Shown: positions 18,298 through 28,526, counted from the first letter of the stretch. The stretch is DNA of 64,000 bases from Burkholderiales bacterium RIFCSPHIGHO2_12_FULL_63_20 (GCA_001770775.1 MESA01000033.1:331927-395926); one strand, 5' to 3'. A program made the numbers and translations. The notes: generated from the sequence alone by a model not told the origin.

Positions 18298-19226
18298 CCC
18301 ACCACTGTCTTGAAGTACGCGATGGTACGCTCCAGCCCATCCCGCAACGGGACCTGCGGCTCCCAGCCCAACTTCTCCTTGGCCACCGTGATATCCGGCT
18401 GACGCTGACGCGGGTCATCACTGGGCAGCGGCTGAAACACCAGCTTCGACTTGCTGCCCGTCAAGCTCAAAACCAGTTCAGCCAACTCCAGCATGGTGAA
18501 CTCGCCCGGATTACCGATATTCACGGGCCCCGTGAAACCTGCCTCGGTATCCATGAGGCGCAACATGCCTTCGATCAGGTCATCGACGTAACAGAAACTG
18601 CGTGTTTGCTGACCATCACCATAAATCGTGATGTCCTCTCCACGCAAAGCTTGAACGATGAAATTACTGACCACCCGACCATCACTGGGGTGCATGCGCG
18701 GCCCATACGTATTAAAAATACGCATGACTTTGATGTCCACATTGTGCTGTCGGTAATAATCGAAAAACAGGGTTTCCGCACAACGCTTCCCTTCGTCGTA
18801 GCAGCTGCGAATACCAATAGGGTTAACCCGCCCCCAATAACCCTCCGGCTGGGGATGCACATCCGGATCGCCATAGACCTCACTGGTGGACGCCTGCAAA
18901 ATGCGCGCCTTCACACGCTTGGCCAGTCCCAACATATTGATGGCACCGTGTACGCTTGTCTTCGTCGTCTGGACAGGATCGTGCTGGTAATGCACCGGGC
19001 TCGCAGGGCAGGCCAGGTTGAAGATCTGATCGGTCTCAACATAAAGAGGGAAGGTCACATCGTGCCGAGCCACCTCGAACATCGGATGGGCCAGCAGGTG
19101 TGCAATGTTGCGGCGACTGCCAGTGAAATAGTTGTCCACACACAGCACTTCATGACCTGCTGCAATCAGACGGTCGCACAGGTGCGACCCCAAGAAGCCA
19201 GCGCCTCCCGTCACGAGAACTTTCAC
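18294..19226 (-). CDS. UDP-glucuronate decarboxylase (UXS), SDR family
   Basis: An NAD-binding extended short-chain dehydrogenase of about 310 residues. It has the Gly motif [16 protein letters not shown] at the N-terminus, [21 protein letters not shown] with the catalytic Ser/Glu region, and [12 protein letters not shown], where Y..GK is the YXXXK dyad. [18 protein letters not shown] and [14 protein letters not shown] are diagnostic of UXS enzymes, which turn UDP-glucuronate into UDP-xylose. A frame extension to an ATG at 19247 exists. The GTG at 19226 gives the standard start (V)KVLVTGGAG and has GAGGGG six bases upstream, so I prefer it. It is coupled to the next glycosyltransferase and divergent from the GT2 gene at 19362. 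Confidence 0.9.
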   Translation of the reverse strand: MKVLVTGGAGFLGSHLCDRLIAAGHEVLCVDNYFTGSRRNIAHLLAHPMFEVARHDVTFPLYVETDQIFNLACPASPVHYQHDPVQTTKTSVHGAINMLGLAKRVKARILQASTSEVYGDPDVHPQPEGYWGRVNPIGIRSCYDEGKRCAETLFFDYYRQHNVDIKVMRIFNTYGPRMHPSDGRVVSNFIVQALRGEDITIYGDGQQTRSFCYVDDLIEGMLRLMDTEAGFTGPVNIGNPGEFTMLELAELVLSLTGSKSKLVFQPLPSDDPRQRQPDITVAKEKLGWEPQVPLRDGLERTIAYFKTVVG

Positions 19227-19361
19227 TCTATACCCCTCAAAACTCATTGATCTTCAAGGCTACCACAAGCCCACCAGCCGTCATTTGGCACCCGCTGCAA
19301 GCGAAGGCATCACGGCCATGTGCATGCTAGCATTCAGCAAAACAACCCATACCTCTAGATC

Positions 19362-20282
19362 ATGCGATCTGTCTGCCTCATCAATAGTTACAACTATGAA
19401 ACATATTTAGAGGAGTGCGTTCGTTCGGCCCTCCGTCAAACCCACCCATTCGACGTCATTCATATTGTCGATGACGGCTCCACTGACAAATCAAGACCGA
19501 TTCTGGAGGCTCTTGCCTCTCAATTTCATAATATTGTTCTGCACTTCAAACAGAACGGTGGCCAACTCTCCTGCTTCAACACCGCAACGCAGTTCGTACA
19601 GCCCGACGACCTGATCTGCATGCTGGATGCCGATGACGTTTTGCCGGCAGATTACCTCGCCTTGTTGCTGCAAAAGCGTCAGCTGATGCCTGCGGATCTC
19701 TACTTCTGCGAGCCCACTTACTTCAAGAACACCGAGTCACCTCCGGCATCGGCCGCCCGCGCCACGTCCGACCTGGACTTCAATTGGCAGATATCCAGTC
19801 ACACCGCGCGAACACACCGCACCTGGACAGGAAGCCCCACTTCGTGCATCAGCCTCACGGGGGCCTTGTTCCTGCAACTGTTACCGTTCCCGCTCGAAGG
19901 CGACTGGCGCACCCGTGCAGACGACATCCTGATCTACGGCTCGGCCATCGCAGGCGCCTCCAAGTGCTACCTGCCCTCTCTCACCATTGGCTATCGCGTA
20001 CATGGCGCCAACAGCTTCTATGGCCGAACGGAGGATCCTGCAGCGAAGCTGAGGTATGAACTGAAAGTCGAGCGCCTCTTCAATACTTACTGCGCTCGCT
20101 TCAGCCTCAACCAAGCCTTTGAGTTGCTGGAAGCACCCGCACGGCGCGAAATTGAGTTGGTCCCTGATCAACTACGGGCTCGCTTTCACCTGCCAACGGA
20201 CCGAGCGATGACACTTCAGAAATACCGCGGCGCCCGACGCACCCTCAAAAAGCTGCGCATGATGCTGAAAGGCGAGTACTGA
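19362..20282 (+). CDS. Glycosyltransferase family 2
   Basis: A 306-residue GT2 protein. CLINSYNYETYLEECVRSALRQT and HIVDDGSTDKSR form the nucleotide-binding half, with the invariant DDGSTD. LICMLDADDVLPADYL supplies the DXD site (DADD). A long C-terminal portion carries an acceptor loop (RTWTGSPTSCISLTGALFLQLL) and ends in a basic tail KYRGARRTLKKLRMMLKGEY. Sugar specificity is unknown. It is followed 12 bases later by a methyltransferase, and both lead into the waaC-msbA group. Confidence 0.88.
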   Translation: MRSVCLINSYNYETYLEECVRSALRQTHPFDVIHIVDDGSTDKSRPILEALASQFHNIVLHFKQNGGQLSCFNTATQFVQPDDLICMLDADDVLPADYLALLLQKRQLMPADLYFCEPTYFKNTESPPASAARATSDLDFNWQISSHTARTHRTWTGSPTSCISLTGALFLQLLPFPLEGDWRTRADDILIYGSAIAGASKCYLPSLTIGYRVHGANSFYGRTEDPAAKLRYELKVERLFNTYCARFSLNQAFELLEAPARREIELVPDQLRARFHLPTDRAMTLQKYRGARRTLKKLRMMLKGEY

Positions 20283-20294
20283 ACAAGCCGCACC

Positions 20295-21107
20295 ATGACC
20301 ACAACCTGCCCAGTCTGCTCCACCGGCCAACTCCTCGCTGGCGCCGACGAACAATACTGGTGCTGCAGTCACTGCAGCACCGAAGTAGCCCGCTGCCTGA
20401 CCCCGCGTCCTGCAGAAGAGTACGACCTGATCGAATGGTACGGGCACCGCTGGGAGTTCGACCTAGTCGCTCAGACCATCCCAGACGGCAGCCGCGTGCT
20501 TGAACTTGGCTGCGGCGAGGGCTATTTCTGCAAAGCACTGCTCACCAAGTCAGTGACGTATCAGGGCGTTGACTTCAACGAGGAAGCCATCCTCTCCGCC
20601 CAGGCAAAGATTCACAAAGCGGGCACCACCTTCCTCTCGCGCCTTGAGGATGCCATTGCGCCATCTGACATTTTGTGCGCATTCCACGTCATCGAGCACA
20701 TTGCGCAGCCACAGACCGTGCTGCGAGAGTTGATCCACAAACATCAGATCAGCAAGATATACATCTCTGTGCCGAGTCCCATTCGCGCAACGGTACGTGC
20801 CGCCGTGCGTGAACACTGGGACCACCCTCCCCATCACCTCTATCGCTTCAGCGAGCATGGGTTAAGAGAAATGATGGAGCGCCTCGGTTTCCGAAGAACC
20901 ATGACGGCGTTCGAACCCCTGCGCTGCGAAGAAGTCAGTGCCATTGCACAAGCGCGGCTACCTTCATGGCTGCCACGTCGACAAGCATGCGCTCGGACGC
21001 TGACTCGGTGGCTCGGCCGCATCCCAGCCTCAAAGCGCCCCCGCCTTGGGCAAGCCATGCTGATGGGCTTTGAGAAAGCGTCATCATCCGACCAAGCCCG
21101 GGGATAA
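20295..21107 (+). CDS. SAM-dependent methyltransferase with N-terminal zinc-ribbon
   Basis: A 270-residue protein. The first 40 residues contain CPVC and CSHC pairs (TTCPVCSTGQLL, YWCCSHCSTEVARC), a probable zinc ribbon as in sugar-associated methyltransferases. A class I Rossmann methyltransferase domain follows: motif I SRVLELGCGEGYFCKALL, an acidic post-strand region QGVDFNEEAI, and ILCAFHVIEHIAQP, where HVIEH is typical of the Methyltransf_23 type. It probably O-methylates a sugar or glycan intermediate, but the substrate cannot be read from the sequence. Co-directional with the GT2 gene before it. Confidence 0.85.
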   Translation: MTTTCPVCSTGQLLAGADEQYWCCSHCSTEVARCLTPRPAEEYDLIEWYGHRWEFDLVAQTIPDGSRVLELGCGEGYFCKALLTKSVTYQGVDFNEEAILSAQAKIHKAGTTFLSRLEDAIAPSDILCAFHVIEHIAQPQTVLRELIHKHQISKIYISVPSPIRATVRAAVREHWDHPPHHLYRFSEHGLREMMERLGFRRTMTAFEPLRCEEVSAIAQARLPSWLPRRQACARTLTRWLGRIPASKRPRLGQAMLMGFEKASSSDQARG

Positions 21108-21144
21108 TCGCGCCTTGCGCACACATTGAGACAAGGACCGTGCC

Positions 21145-21816
21145 ATGAGCATGCTGCACCAACTTGGCGAACAAGTCAGTCGCCTCCATGACACCACATT
21201 GAACGCTGCAGAAGGCCCCCCCGTTGCCCAACCTGCATCGGCCATCGACACAGACCGCGCCGCCCAACTCTGGTACTGGATCCACACCAACCACTTCTTC
21301 AACAGCTCCCTCTGGGCTGAAGAAGACCTGGCACGTCGCACCACCGTCAGCGCAGAAGAAATCGCGCAGAACAAGCGTGCCATTGACAAGTTCAACCAGG
21401 CCCGCAACGACGCCACCGAACGCGTCGACGAAATCCTGCTGACCGAACTCGGCTTGGTCGACGCCGCCTCGGCTCAAACCGACGCTCCCGTCTCCAAAGT
21501 GCCCGCCAACGCCCGTCTCAACAGCGAGACCGCCGGCAGCATCATCGACCGCATGTCCATCATGGCGCTCAAGATCCACGCCATGCGCGCCCAGACCCTG
21601 CGCACCGACGTGGACGACGCACACCGCAGCGGCAGCCAGGTCAAGCTCGACAAGTTGTTGCAGCAGCGCGCCGACCTGGGCGCCTGCCTGGACGAACTCC
21701 TTGCCGACACGCAGGCCGGCAATGCCTACTTCAAGGTCTACCGTCAGTTCAAGATGTACAACGACCCCCGCTTCAACCCAGCTCTGGTGGCCGAACGCGC
21801 CAAACAGCAAGGCTGA
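21145..21816 (+). CDS. DUF4254 domain protein
   Basis: A 223-residue, highly charged helical protein of the DUF4254 family. WYWIHTNHFFNSSLWAEEDLAR, IDKFNQARNDATERVDEIL, NSETAGSIIDRMSIMALKIHAM and FKVYRQFKMYNDPRFNP are its conserved phrases. DUF4254 genes regularly sit next to LPS heptosyltransferase genes in beta- and gamma-proteobacteria, and the next gene, waaC, overlaps its stop. It has no signal peptide or membrane segment. No enzymatic activity is established, so I give none. It starts 17 bases after an AAGGA box at about 21133; no other nearby ATG fits better. Confidence 0.82.
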   Translation: MSMLHQLGEQVSRLHDTTLNAAEGPPVAQPASAIDTDRAAQLWYWIHTNHFFNSSLWAEEDLARRTTVSAEEIAQNKRAIDKFNQARNDATERVDEILLTELGLVDAASAQTDAPVSKVPANARLNSETAGSIIDRMSIMALKIHAMRAQTLRTDVDDAHRSGSQVKLDKLLQQRADLGACLDELLADTQAGNAYFKVYRQFKMYNDPRFNPALVAERAKQQG

Positions 21817-22772
21817 TGCGGGTTCTGATCATCAAAACCAGCTCCATGGGCGACGTCGTCCATGCGCTGCCCGCCATCAGCGACATGGCGCGGGCCATAC
21901 CGGGCATCCAGATCGACTGGCTGGTTGAAAAGAGCTTTGCCGCGATGCCCCAACAGCATCGCGCCGTTCAACGCGTCATCACCTTGCAGTGGCGCAAGTG
22001 GCGTAAAAGCCTGCGCACGCCCGACACGCAAGCCGCCATCCGCAGCTGGCGTGCAGAGATGGGCCAGCACCACTATGACCTGATCATCGACTTGCAAGGC
22101 TTGCTCAAAAGCGCTGCCTTCGCTTGTTTTGCCCAGGGCCCCCGTGCTGGCTACGACTGGCACAGCATCCGCGAGCCCCTGGCCTCGCTGTTTTACAGCC
22201 GCAAAGGCCATGTCGCGCGCAACCTGCACGCCGTCGATCGATGCCGCCAGCTGGTCGCCCAAGTCCTGAGCTACCCCCTGCCCACCACCCCACCTGATTT
22301 CGGCCTGCAGGCGTCACCCGACGCTTGGCGCCCCGCCGGCAGTCGTCCCTATGCCGCCCTGATCCCCTGCGCCAGCCGCCCTGAAAAGCTCTGGCCACAA
22401 CAGGATTGGATCGACATCGGCCAACAACTGCGCGCAAAAGGCATGGATGTGGCCGTGATGTGGGGTAGCCCCGATGAAGAGCAACGTGCCCAGGACATTG
22501 CCCAGGACATCGATGGCGCCGTGCCTCCCTTCCTCACTGTGGCCCAAGTCGGCGACACCCTGGCCCATGCCAGCCTCGTGATCGGTCTGGACACGGGCAT
22601 GACCCATCTGGCAGCGGCACACGGCCGCCCAACCCTCGGTATTTACTGCGACCATGAACCCGGGCTGGCGGGTGTCACCGGGCCCGGGCAAGTCATCAGC
22701 TTGGGCGGCAAAGGCCAGGTTCCATCGTTAGCCGCTGTGACGCAGGCCCTGCGCACACTTCAGCCCCTTTGA
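21816..22772 (+). CDS. waaC: Lipopolysaccharide heptosyltransferase I
   Basis: A 318-residue GT9 enzyme that adds the first L-glycero-D-manno-heptose to Kdo of LPS, using ADP-heptose, at the cytoplasmic face of the inner membrane. MRVLIIKTSSMGDVVHALPAISD is the textbook WaaC start, with the catalytic Asp in SMGDV. DLIIDLQGLLKSA, ASRPEKLWPQQDWI and VIGLDTGMTHLAAAHGRPTLGIY complete the family pattern. The ATG overlaps the DUF4254 stop, and the stop is only 4 bases before the msbA start. It places the upstream glycosyltransferase block in the LPS core context. Confidence 0.95.
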   Translation: MRVLIIKTSSMGDVVHALPAISDMARAIPGIQIDWLVEKSFAAMPQQHRAVQRVITLQWRKWRKSLRTPDTQAAIRSWRAEMGQHHYDLIIDLQGLLKSAAFACFAQGPRAGYDWHSIREPLASLFYSRKGHVARNLHAVDRCRQLVAQVLSYPLPTTPPDFGLQASPDAWRPAGSRPYAALIPCASRPEKLWPQQDWIDIGQQLRAKGMDVAVMWGSPDEEQRAQDIAQDIDGAVPPFLTVAQVGDTLAHASLVIGLDTGMTHLAAAHGRPTLGIYCDHEPGLAGVTGPGQVISLGGKGQVPSLAAVTQALRTLQPL

Positions 22773-22776
22773 ATCC

Positions 22777-24507
22777 ATGGACTACAAAGCCACCTTCAAC
22801 AAGCTCCTCGCCTACATGCGCCCTCAGTGGCGCACCTTTGCGGTGGGCGTGTTGTGCTTTCTGCTCAGCTCGGCCGTCGAGCCGCTGGTGCCCGCCCTGT
22901 TCAAGCAACTGATTGACTCTGGGTTCAAGGAAGGACTGAAGTACCCCCTGTGGATCGTGCCCATCGTCGTCATCGGCCTGTTTGCGGTGCGTGGCATCTT
23001 CAACTTTGCGGGCACCTATGTGATGAACCACGGTTCATCCATGATGGTCCTGAACCTGCGGCGCGACCTGATGCGGGCCTTGCTGAGGGCCGACGCCAAG
23101 CTCTTCACCACCATCAGCCCGGGCGTGGCGGTGGCCAAGGTCATCAACGACCCCCAGGCGGCATCGGGTGCGCTCAGCAGCTCGGTCATCTCCGTCATCC
23201 GCGACGCCACCACCCTGCTCTTCCTGGTCGGCTACCTGCTTTACCTCAACCCACAATTGACCTTGCTGGCCTTTGTCTCCATGCCTTTACTGGGCATGAG
23301 CGTCAAGGTCATCCGCAAGCGACTCACCAAGGTGGGCGAAGCGGCGTACCAAGCGCAAATGAGCCTGGTGACCACCGTCGATGACAACGCACGGGCTTGG
23401 CGTGTGGTGCGCACCTTCGATGCCGTGGACTTCGAGTTGCAGCGCTTCGAAGAAGCCGCTGTGCATCACCGTCGCATGGCCATGAAACAGGTGGTCGCCA
23501 GCGCCCTGGTCACACCGGTCACCCAGGTCGTTGCCGCCATTGGTGTGTCCATCATCTTGACCCTGGCCATCTGGCAAGCCAGCCAAGGTTCGGCCACCGT
23601 GGGCGAGTTCGTCTCCTTCATCACGGCCTTGTTGATGACGATTTCGCCCATGCGCCACCTCACCGACATCACCACCCCAATCAGCGGCGCGCTCATCACC
23701 ATGAATGGCGCCTTCCAACTCATCGACGCGCCGATCGAGCCCGATAACGGCACACAGACCTTGCCCGCCTGCCGAGGCAACATCGCCTTCCAGCACGTGA
23801 GCTTGCAATATGAAGGCGCCTCGGTCCCCGCCCTCAACGACCTCAACCTGAACATCAAGGCAGGAGAAACCATCGCACTGGTGGGCTCCTCCGGCGCGGG
23901 CAAAAGCACCGTCGTCAGCACGCTCCTGCGCTTTGCCTACCCCAACGCGGGCGAGATCACGCTCGATGGCATCCCCATCGATCAGCTCAAACTCGCCAGC
24001 CTGCGGCGCCACTTTGCCGTCGTCTCGCAAGACATCATCCTGTTCGAAGGCTCGATTGCCGCCAACGTGGCCTACGCCAGCCCCAGCGGACTGGATCGCG
24101 ACAAGGTCGAAAAATGCCTGCGTGCCGCCAACCTGTGGAACCACGTGGAAACCTTGCCCGACGGCATGGACACCAACGTCGGCACCAATGGCAGCAAGCT
24201 GTCAGGCGGACAGCGCCAACGACTGGCGATTGCCCGCGCCCTGTACCGCGACGCCGCCATCTGGATCTTCGACGAAGCCACCTCCGCCCTCGATTCCGAA
24301 TCTGAAGCCGTCGTGCAGCGCTCCATCGAAGACCTGCGCGGCAGCAAAACGCTGATTTTGATCGCCCACCGCTTGAGCACCATCCGCAACGCTGACCGCA
24401 TTTATGTGATGTCAGAAGGCAAAGTGGTCGAGGAAGGCTCTCATACCGAACTGCTCTCGCAAGGGGGAATGTATGCCGGCATGGTCAAGATTCAGTCTGC
24501 CAATTAA
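22777..24507 (+). CDS. msbA: Lipid A export ABC transporter/permease MsbA
   Basis: A 576-residue half-transporter that flips lipid A-core from the inner to the outer leaflet of the inner membrane. Six hydrophobic segments span residues about 15-300. The nucleotide-binding domain carries Walker A GSSGAGKST (near 369), the signature LSGGQRQRLAIARAL, Walker B WIFDEATSALD and the switch His in LIAHRLSTI. The length is the usual one for MsbA. It directly follows waaC by 4 bases, an arrangement common in beta-proteobacteria. The last gene of the LPS block; a 112-base gap follows before pilB. Confidence 0.93.
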   Translation: MDYKATFNKLLAYMRPQWRTFAVGVLCFLLSSAVEPLVPALFKQLIDSGFKEGLKYPLWIVPIVVIGLFAVRGIFNFAGTYVMNHGSSMMVLNLRRDLMRALLRADAKLFTTISPGVAVAKVINDPQAASGALSSSVISVIRDATTLLFLVGYLLYLNPQLTLLAFVSMPLLGMSVKVIRKRLTKVGEAAYQAQMSLVTTVDDNARAWRVVRTFDAVDFELQRFEEAAVHHRRMAMKQVVASALVTPVTQVVAAIGVSIILTLAIWQASQGSATVGEFVSFITALLMTISPMRHLTDITTPISGALITMNGAFQLIDAPIEPDNGTQTLPACRGNIAFQHVSLQYEGASVPALNDLNLNIKAGETIALVGSSGAGKSTVVSTLLRFAYPNAGEITLDGIPIDQLKLASLRRHFAVVSQDIILFEGSIAANVAYASPSGLDRDKVEKCLRAANLWNHVETLPDGMDTNVGTNGSKLSGGQRQRLAIARALYRDAAIWIFDEATSALDSESEAVVQRSIEDLRGSKTLILIAHRLSTIRNADRIYVMSEGKVVEEGSHTELLSQGGMYAGMVKIQSAN

Positions 24508-24619
24508 TACGGTGACGGCATAATCAGTGCTCAATACTGGCATTCGCCCGATTTACAGCACCCACTGAATACGGGAAGATTGTTTTCGCTTTCCGCTGCT
24601 TTCGCATCACGCTGATTCC

Positions 24620-26344
24620 ATGGCCGACTCCATCCTCGCAGAATCCCCTGGACACCTCACTGGTGTGGCCCGCGTGCTGGTCAATGCTGGCAAGCTCGAC
24701 ACCACCGAGGCAGACGCTCTGGCCCGCACGGCCAAAGAACAGAAAAGCAGTTTCGTTCATGCCGTGGTGAGCAGTGGCACCCTCACGGCCAGCGCGCTGG
24801 CCCAAACGCTCTCCAAGGCCCTGTCGGTGCCCGTGTTGGACCTGGCCGCAGTCGATGTGCAGCGCCTGCCCAAAGGCATCATCGACAACAAGCTCTCATC
24901 GCAATATCAGGTGCTCGCGCTGTCCAAGCGCGGCAACCGGCTGTTTGTGGGGGCCTCCGACCCCACCAATCAGGAGGCTGTCGAGCGCATCAAGTTCGCC
25001 ACGCAGCTCAACCCTGAATGGGTCATCGTCGAACACGACAAGTTGCTGAAGCTACTCGAAGGTCAAACCGCCAGCGCGCAAGAGCAACTGTCGGCACTCA
25101 CCTCCAGCGATTTCGAGTTCGAAGTCACCGAAGACACAGGATCAACGCAGCAAGAATCGGCTGACGCGGCCTCTGATGTGGAAGACGCCCCCGTGGTGCG
25201 CTTCCTGCAGAAAATGCTGATCGACGCGATCAACGCCCGCGCCTCCGACCTGCACTTCGAACCCTATGAGTACAACTACCGCGTGCGCTTCCGTGTCGAC
25301 GGCGAACTGCGCGAGGTCACGCAGCCCCCCGTGGCCATCAAGGAAAAGCTGGCCTCCCGCATCAAGGTCATCTCCAAGCTGGACATTGCTGAAAAGCGTG
25401 TGCCGCAAGACGGCCGCATGAAGCTCAAGTTCGGCAACAAGGCCATTGACTTCCGGGTCAGCACCCTGCCCACGTTGTTTGGCGAAAAGATCGTGATCCG
25501 TATTCTCGATCCGTCCAGCGCCAAGCTCGGCATCGAGGCCCTGGGCTACGAGCCGGCTGAAAAAGAGCGCCTGCTCAAAGCTATCGAACGCCCCTACGGC
25601 ATGGTGCTGGTCACGGGCCCCACGGGCTCCGGTAAAACGGTGTCGCTCTACACCTGCCTGAACATCCTCAATCAGCCGGGCGTGAACATCTCCACCGTTG
25701 AAGACCCGGCCGAAATCAACTTGCCCGGCATCAACCAGGTCAACGTCAACGACCGGGCGGGCATGAACTTCTCGGTGGCCCTCAAGGCCTTCCTACGTCA
25801 GGATCCCGACATCATCATGGTCGGTGAAATCCGCGACCTGGACACCGCCGACATCGCCATCAAGGCCGCGCAAACCGGCCACATGGTGATGTCCACCCTG
25901 CACACCAACGATGCCCCCGGCACCCTCACCCGCCTCATGAACATGGGCGTGGCGCCGTTCAACATCGCCTCCAGCGTGATCCTGATCACCGCACAGCGAC
26001 TGGCGCGCAAACTGTGCGAAAACTGCAAAGCCCCGGCCGACTATCCGCGTGAAGCCCTGCTGCGCGCCGGCTACAAAGAGGCCGATCTCGACGGCAGTTG
26101 GAAACCTTACAAGGCCGTGGGCTGCTCATCTTGTAACAACGGTTACAAAGGGCGGGTTGGCATTTACCAGGTCATGCCCATTAGTGAGGAAATACAACGA
26201 ATCATTCTCTCGCAAGGCACAGCTATGGATATTGCCAAGCAAGCCAAGGCAGAAGGCGTGCGAGACTTGCGGGAATCGGGCCTGGTCAAAGTGCGCGTCG
26301 GCGTCACCTCTCTGGAAGAGGTGATCGCGGTCACCAACGAATAA
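24620..26344 (+). CDS. pilB: Type IV pilus assembly ATPase PilB
   Basis: A 574-residue cytoplasmic extension ATPase that powers pilin polymerisation. The N-terminal ~150 residues form the MshE-like/T2SSE_N domain. The ATPase core has Walker A GPTGSGKTVSLYT (near residue 330), an Asp box, Walker B DPDIIMVGEIRD and the His box TGHMVMSTLHTNDA. A tetracysteine zinc site follows as CENCKAP and CSSCNNGYKGR. The full length matches PilB. It is first in pilB-pilC-pilD, with pilC starting 33 bases later. The 112-base upstream gap probably holds its promoter, but I see no clear -35/-10 pair. Confidence 0.96.
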   Translation: MADSILAESPGHLTGVARVLVNAGKLDTTEADALARTAKEQKSSFVHAVVSSGTLTASALAQTLSKALSVPVLDLAAVDVQRLPKGIIDNKLSSQYQVLALSKRGNRLFVGASDPTNQEAVERIKFATQLNPEWVIVEHDKLLKLLEGQTASAQEQLSALTSSDFEFEVTEDTGSTQQESADAASDVEDAPVVRFLQKMLIDAINARASDLHFEPYEYNYRVRFRVDGELREVTQPPVAIKEKLASRIKVISKLDIAEKRVPQDGRMKLKFGNKAIDFRVSTLPTLFGEKIVIRILDPSSAKLGIEALGYEPAEKERLLKAIERPYGMVLVTGPTGSGKTVSLYTCLNILNQPGVNISTVEDPAEINLPGINQVNVNDRAGMNFSVALKAFLRQDPDIIMVGEIRDLDTADIAIKAAQTGHMVMSTLHTNDAPGTLTRLMNMGVAPFNIASSVILITAQRLARKLCENCKAPADYPREALLRAGYKEADLDGSWKPYKAVGCSSCNNGYKGRVGIYQVMPISEEIQRIILSQGTAMDIAKQAKAEGVRDLRESGLVKVRVGVTSLEEVIAVTNE

Positions 26345-26376
26345 GCCTCCCGGAAACAGACACGGAGTTCTGACAC

Positions 26377-27594
26377 ATGGCCACGGCACCTGCCAAGAAA
26401 CCGCAAGAGTTCGTCTTCGAATGGGAAGGCAAAGATCGCAACGGCAAAATCGTGCGGGGCGAAATGCGCGCGGGCGGTGAGGCCCTGGTCGGAGCCACCC
26501 TGCGCCGCCAGGGCATCCTGGTTCAAAAGGTCAAAAAGCGCCGCACCGCGGGTGGCAGCTCCATCAAACCAAAAGACATCGCCATCTTCACGCGCCAGTT
26601 GGCCACGATGATGAAGGCCGGTGTCCCCCTGCTGCAGGCCTTCGACATCGTGGGGCGCGGTAGCACCAACCCGCGCGTGACCAAATTGCTGGCTGACATC
26701 CGGGGCGACGTCGAAACCGGTACCAGTCTGTCGGCGTCGTTCCGCAAGCACCCGCTGTACTTCGATGCGCTGTATTGCAACCTTGTCGAAGCCGGTGAAG
26801 CAGCGGGTATCTTGGAGACCCTGCTAGAGCGCCTGGCCAGCTATCAGGAAAAAACCATCGCCATCAAGCAGAAGATCAAGTCTGCGCTCACCTACCCCAT
26901 TGCCGTGCTGGTCGTGGCCTTTGTGGTGGTGGCGGTCATCATGATCTTCGTGGTCCCTGCGTTCAAGGAAGTGTTCACCTCCTTCGGGGCTGACCTGCCA
27001 GCCCCTACGCTGTTCGTGATGGCGATGTCCGAGTTCTTCGTAGCCTACTGGTGGGCCATTTTTGGTGTCATCGGAGGCGGGGTTTACTTCTTTCTGGAGA
27101 GTTGGAAACGCTCCGAGGCTATGCAAAAAACCATGGACCGGCTGCTACTCAAGATGCCCGTCTTTGGCAGCCTGATGTTCAAGTCGGCCGTCGCCCGCTG
27201 GACGCGCACCCTCTCCACCATGTTCGCCGCCGGCGTACCGCTGGTCGAAGCGCTCGACTCGGTGGGCGGTGCCTCGGGCAATGCCGTCTTCACGGAAGCC
27301 ACCGAGAAGATTCAGAAAGACGTCTCCACCGGCACCAGCCTCACCACCGCCATGCAGAACGTCAACCTGTTCCCCGTGATGGTGATGCAGATGAGCTCCA
27401 TTGGCGAAGAATCGGGCTCACTCGATCACATGCTGGGCAAGGCGGCTGACTTTTACGAAGAAGAAGTGGACGAAGCCGTCAAGGCGTTGTCCAGCCTGAT
27501 GGAGCCCTTCATCATCGTGATCCTGGGCACCATCATCGGTGGCATCGTCGTGGCGATGTACCTGCCCATCTTCAAGCTCGGCCAGGTGGTTTGA
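26377..27594 (+). CDS. pilC: Type IV pilus inner-membrane platform protein PilC
   Basis: A 405-residue inner-membrane protein on which PilB acts. It has two T2SSF domains. The first (IAIFTRQLATMMKAGVPLLQAF) precedes a hydrophobic segment near residue 170-195 (TYPIAVLVVAFVVVAVIMIF). The second (ARWTRTLSTMFAAGVPLVEAL) precedes the C-terminal segment (PFIIVILGTIIGGIVVAMYLP). Length and layout are standard for PilC. The stop is 7 bases before the pilD start. Confidence 0.95.
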   Translation: MATAPAKKPQEFVFEWEGKDRNGKIVRGEMRAGGEALVGATLRRQGILVQKVKKRRTAGGSSIKPKDIAIFTRQLATMMKAGVPLLQAFDIVGRGSTNPRVTKLLADIRGDVETGTSLSASFRKHPLYFDALYCNLVEAGEAAGILETLLERLASYQEKTIAIKQKIKSALTYPIAVLVVAFVVVAVIMIFVVPAFKEVFTSFGADLPAPTLFVMAMSEFFVAYWWAIFGVIGGGVYFFLESWKRSEAMQKTMDRLLLKMPVFGSLMFKSAVARWTRTLSTMFAAGVPLVEALDSVGGASGNAVFTEATEKIQKDVSTGTSLTTAMQNVNLFPVMVMQMSSIGEESGSLDHMLGKAADFYEEEVDEAVKALSSLMEPFIIVILGTIIGGIVVAMYLPIFKLGQVV

Positions 27595-27600
27595 TCGACC

Positions 27601-28509
27601 ATGGATCTTGAGTCGCTGCGGTCGGCGCTGACCGACATCGTGCTCACGCCCTGGGGGCTGGGCATCCTGGGCCTGTGCGTGGGCAGCTTCCTCAATGTGG
27701 TCATCCACCGCGTGCCCAAGATGATGGAGCAGCAGTGGCAAGCCGAAGCCCGCTCGGTGCTCGGCTTGCCGGACGCCACGCACAGCGATCCTGTCGCCCA
27801 GGCTGAGCCGCCCCAAGGCGAGGCCAAGACCCTCAGCCTGTCCAAGCCCGCTTCACGCTGCCCCTCGTGCGGCCATGCCATCCGCTGGTATGAAAACATC
27901 CCCGTGCTGAGTTGGCTCGCACTGCGTGGCAAGTGCTCGTCGTGCGGCACACGCATCTCCCTGCGCTATCCGTTCATCGAGCTGGCCACTGCCGCGCTCT
28001 TTGCGGCCTGCGCCTGGCGTTTCGGCAACCAACCCACCACCTTGCTGTGGTGCGGATTCGTGGCCGCGCTGGTGGCCGCCTCGGCCATCGACTGGGACAC
28101 CACCATCCTGCCCGACGACATCACGCTGCCCCTCCTGTGGGCTGGGCTGGTCATCGCAGGCCTGGGCTGGAACCTGCCTTTGAGCGAGTCCCTGTGGGGC
28201 GCGGTCGCTGGCTACCTGTCCCTGTGGTCGGTGTACTGGCTGTTCAAGCTCACCACCGGTAAAGAAGGCATGGGCTATGGCGACTTCAAGCTGCTCGCCG
28301 CACTCGGGGCCTGGTTGGGCTGGCAAATGGTGCTGCCCATCGTGCTGGGCTCGTCCATCATCGGCGCCGTCGTCGGCATCGGCATGAAGCTCAGCAGCCA
28401 GCTGCGCGAAGGCGTGTACGTGCCCTACGGCCCCTTCCTTGCCGGTGCGGGCCTCGTGGTCACCCTGGCAGGGTCGGCTCGCGTGCTGGGCTGGCTCGGC
28501 TGGGCCTGA
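27601..28509 (+). CDS. pilD: Prepilin peptidase / N-methyltransferase PilD
   Basis: A 302-residue integral membrane aspartyl protease (family A24) that cleaves type IV prepilins after Gly and methylates the new N-terminus. The cytoplasmic loop has the four-cysteine zinc site [19 protein letters not shown] plus [16 protein letters not shown], expected for the bifunctional enzyme. The catalytic aspartates are in [14 protein letters not shown] and [17 protein letters not shown]. Seven or eight hydrophobic segments follow. coaE starts 18 bases downstream, the usual beta-proteobacterial order. Confidence 0.95.
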   Translation: MDLESLRSALTDIVLTPWGLGILGLCVGSFLNVVIHRVPKMMEQQWQAEARSVLGLPDATHSDPVAQAEPPQGEAKTLSLSKPASRCPSCGHAIRWYENIPVLSWLALRGKCSSCGTRISLRYPFIELATAALFAACAWRFGNQPTTLLWCGFVAALVAASAIDWDTTILPDDITLPLLWAGLVIAGLGWNLPLSESLWGAVAGYLSLWSVYWLFKLTTGKEGMGYGDFKLLAALGAWLGWQMVLPIVLGSSIIGAVVGIGMKLSSQLREGVYVPYGPFLAGAGLVVTLAGSARVLGWLGWA

Positions 28510-28526
28510 GCAAGGCGGCAGCAGCA

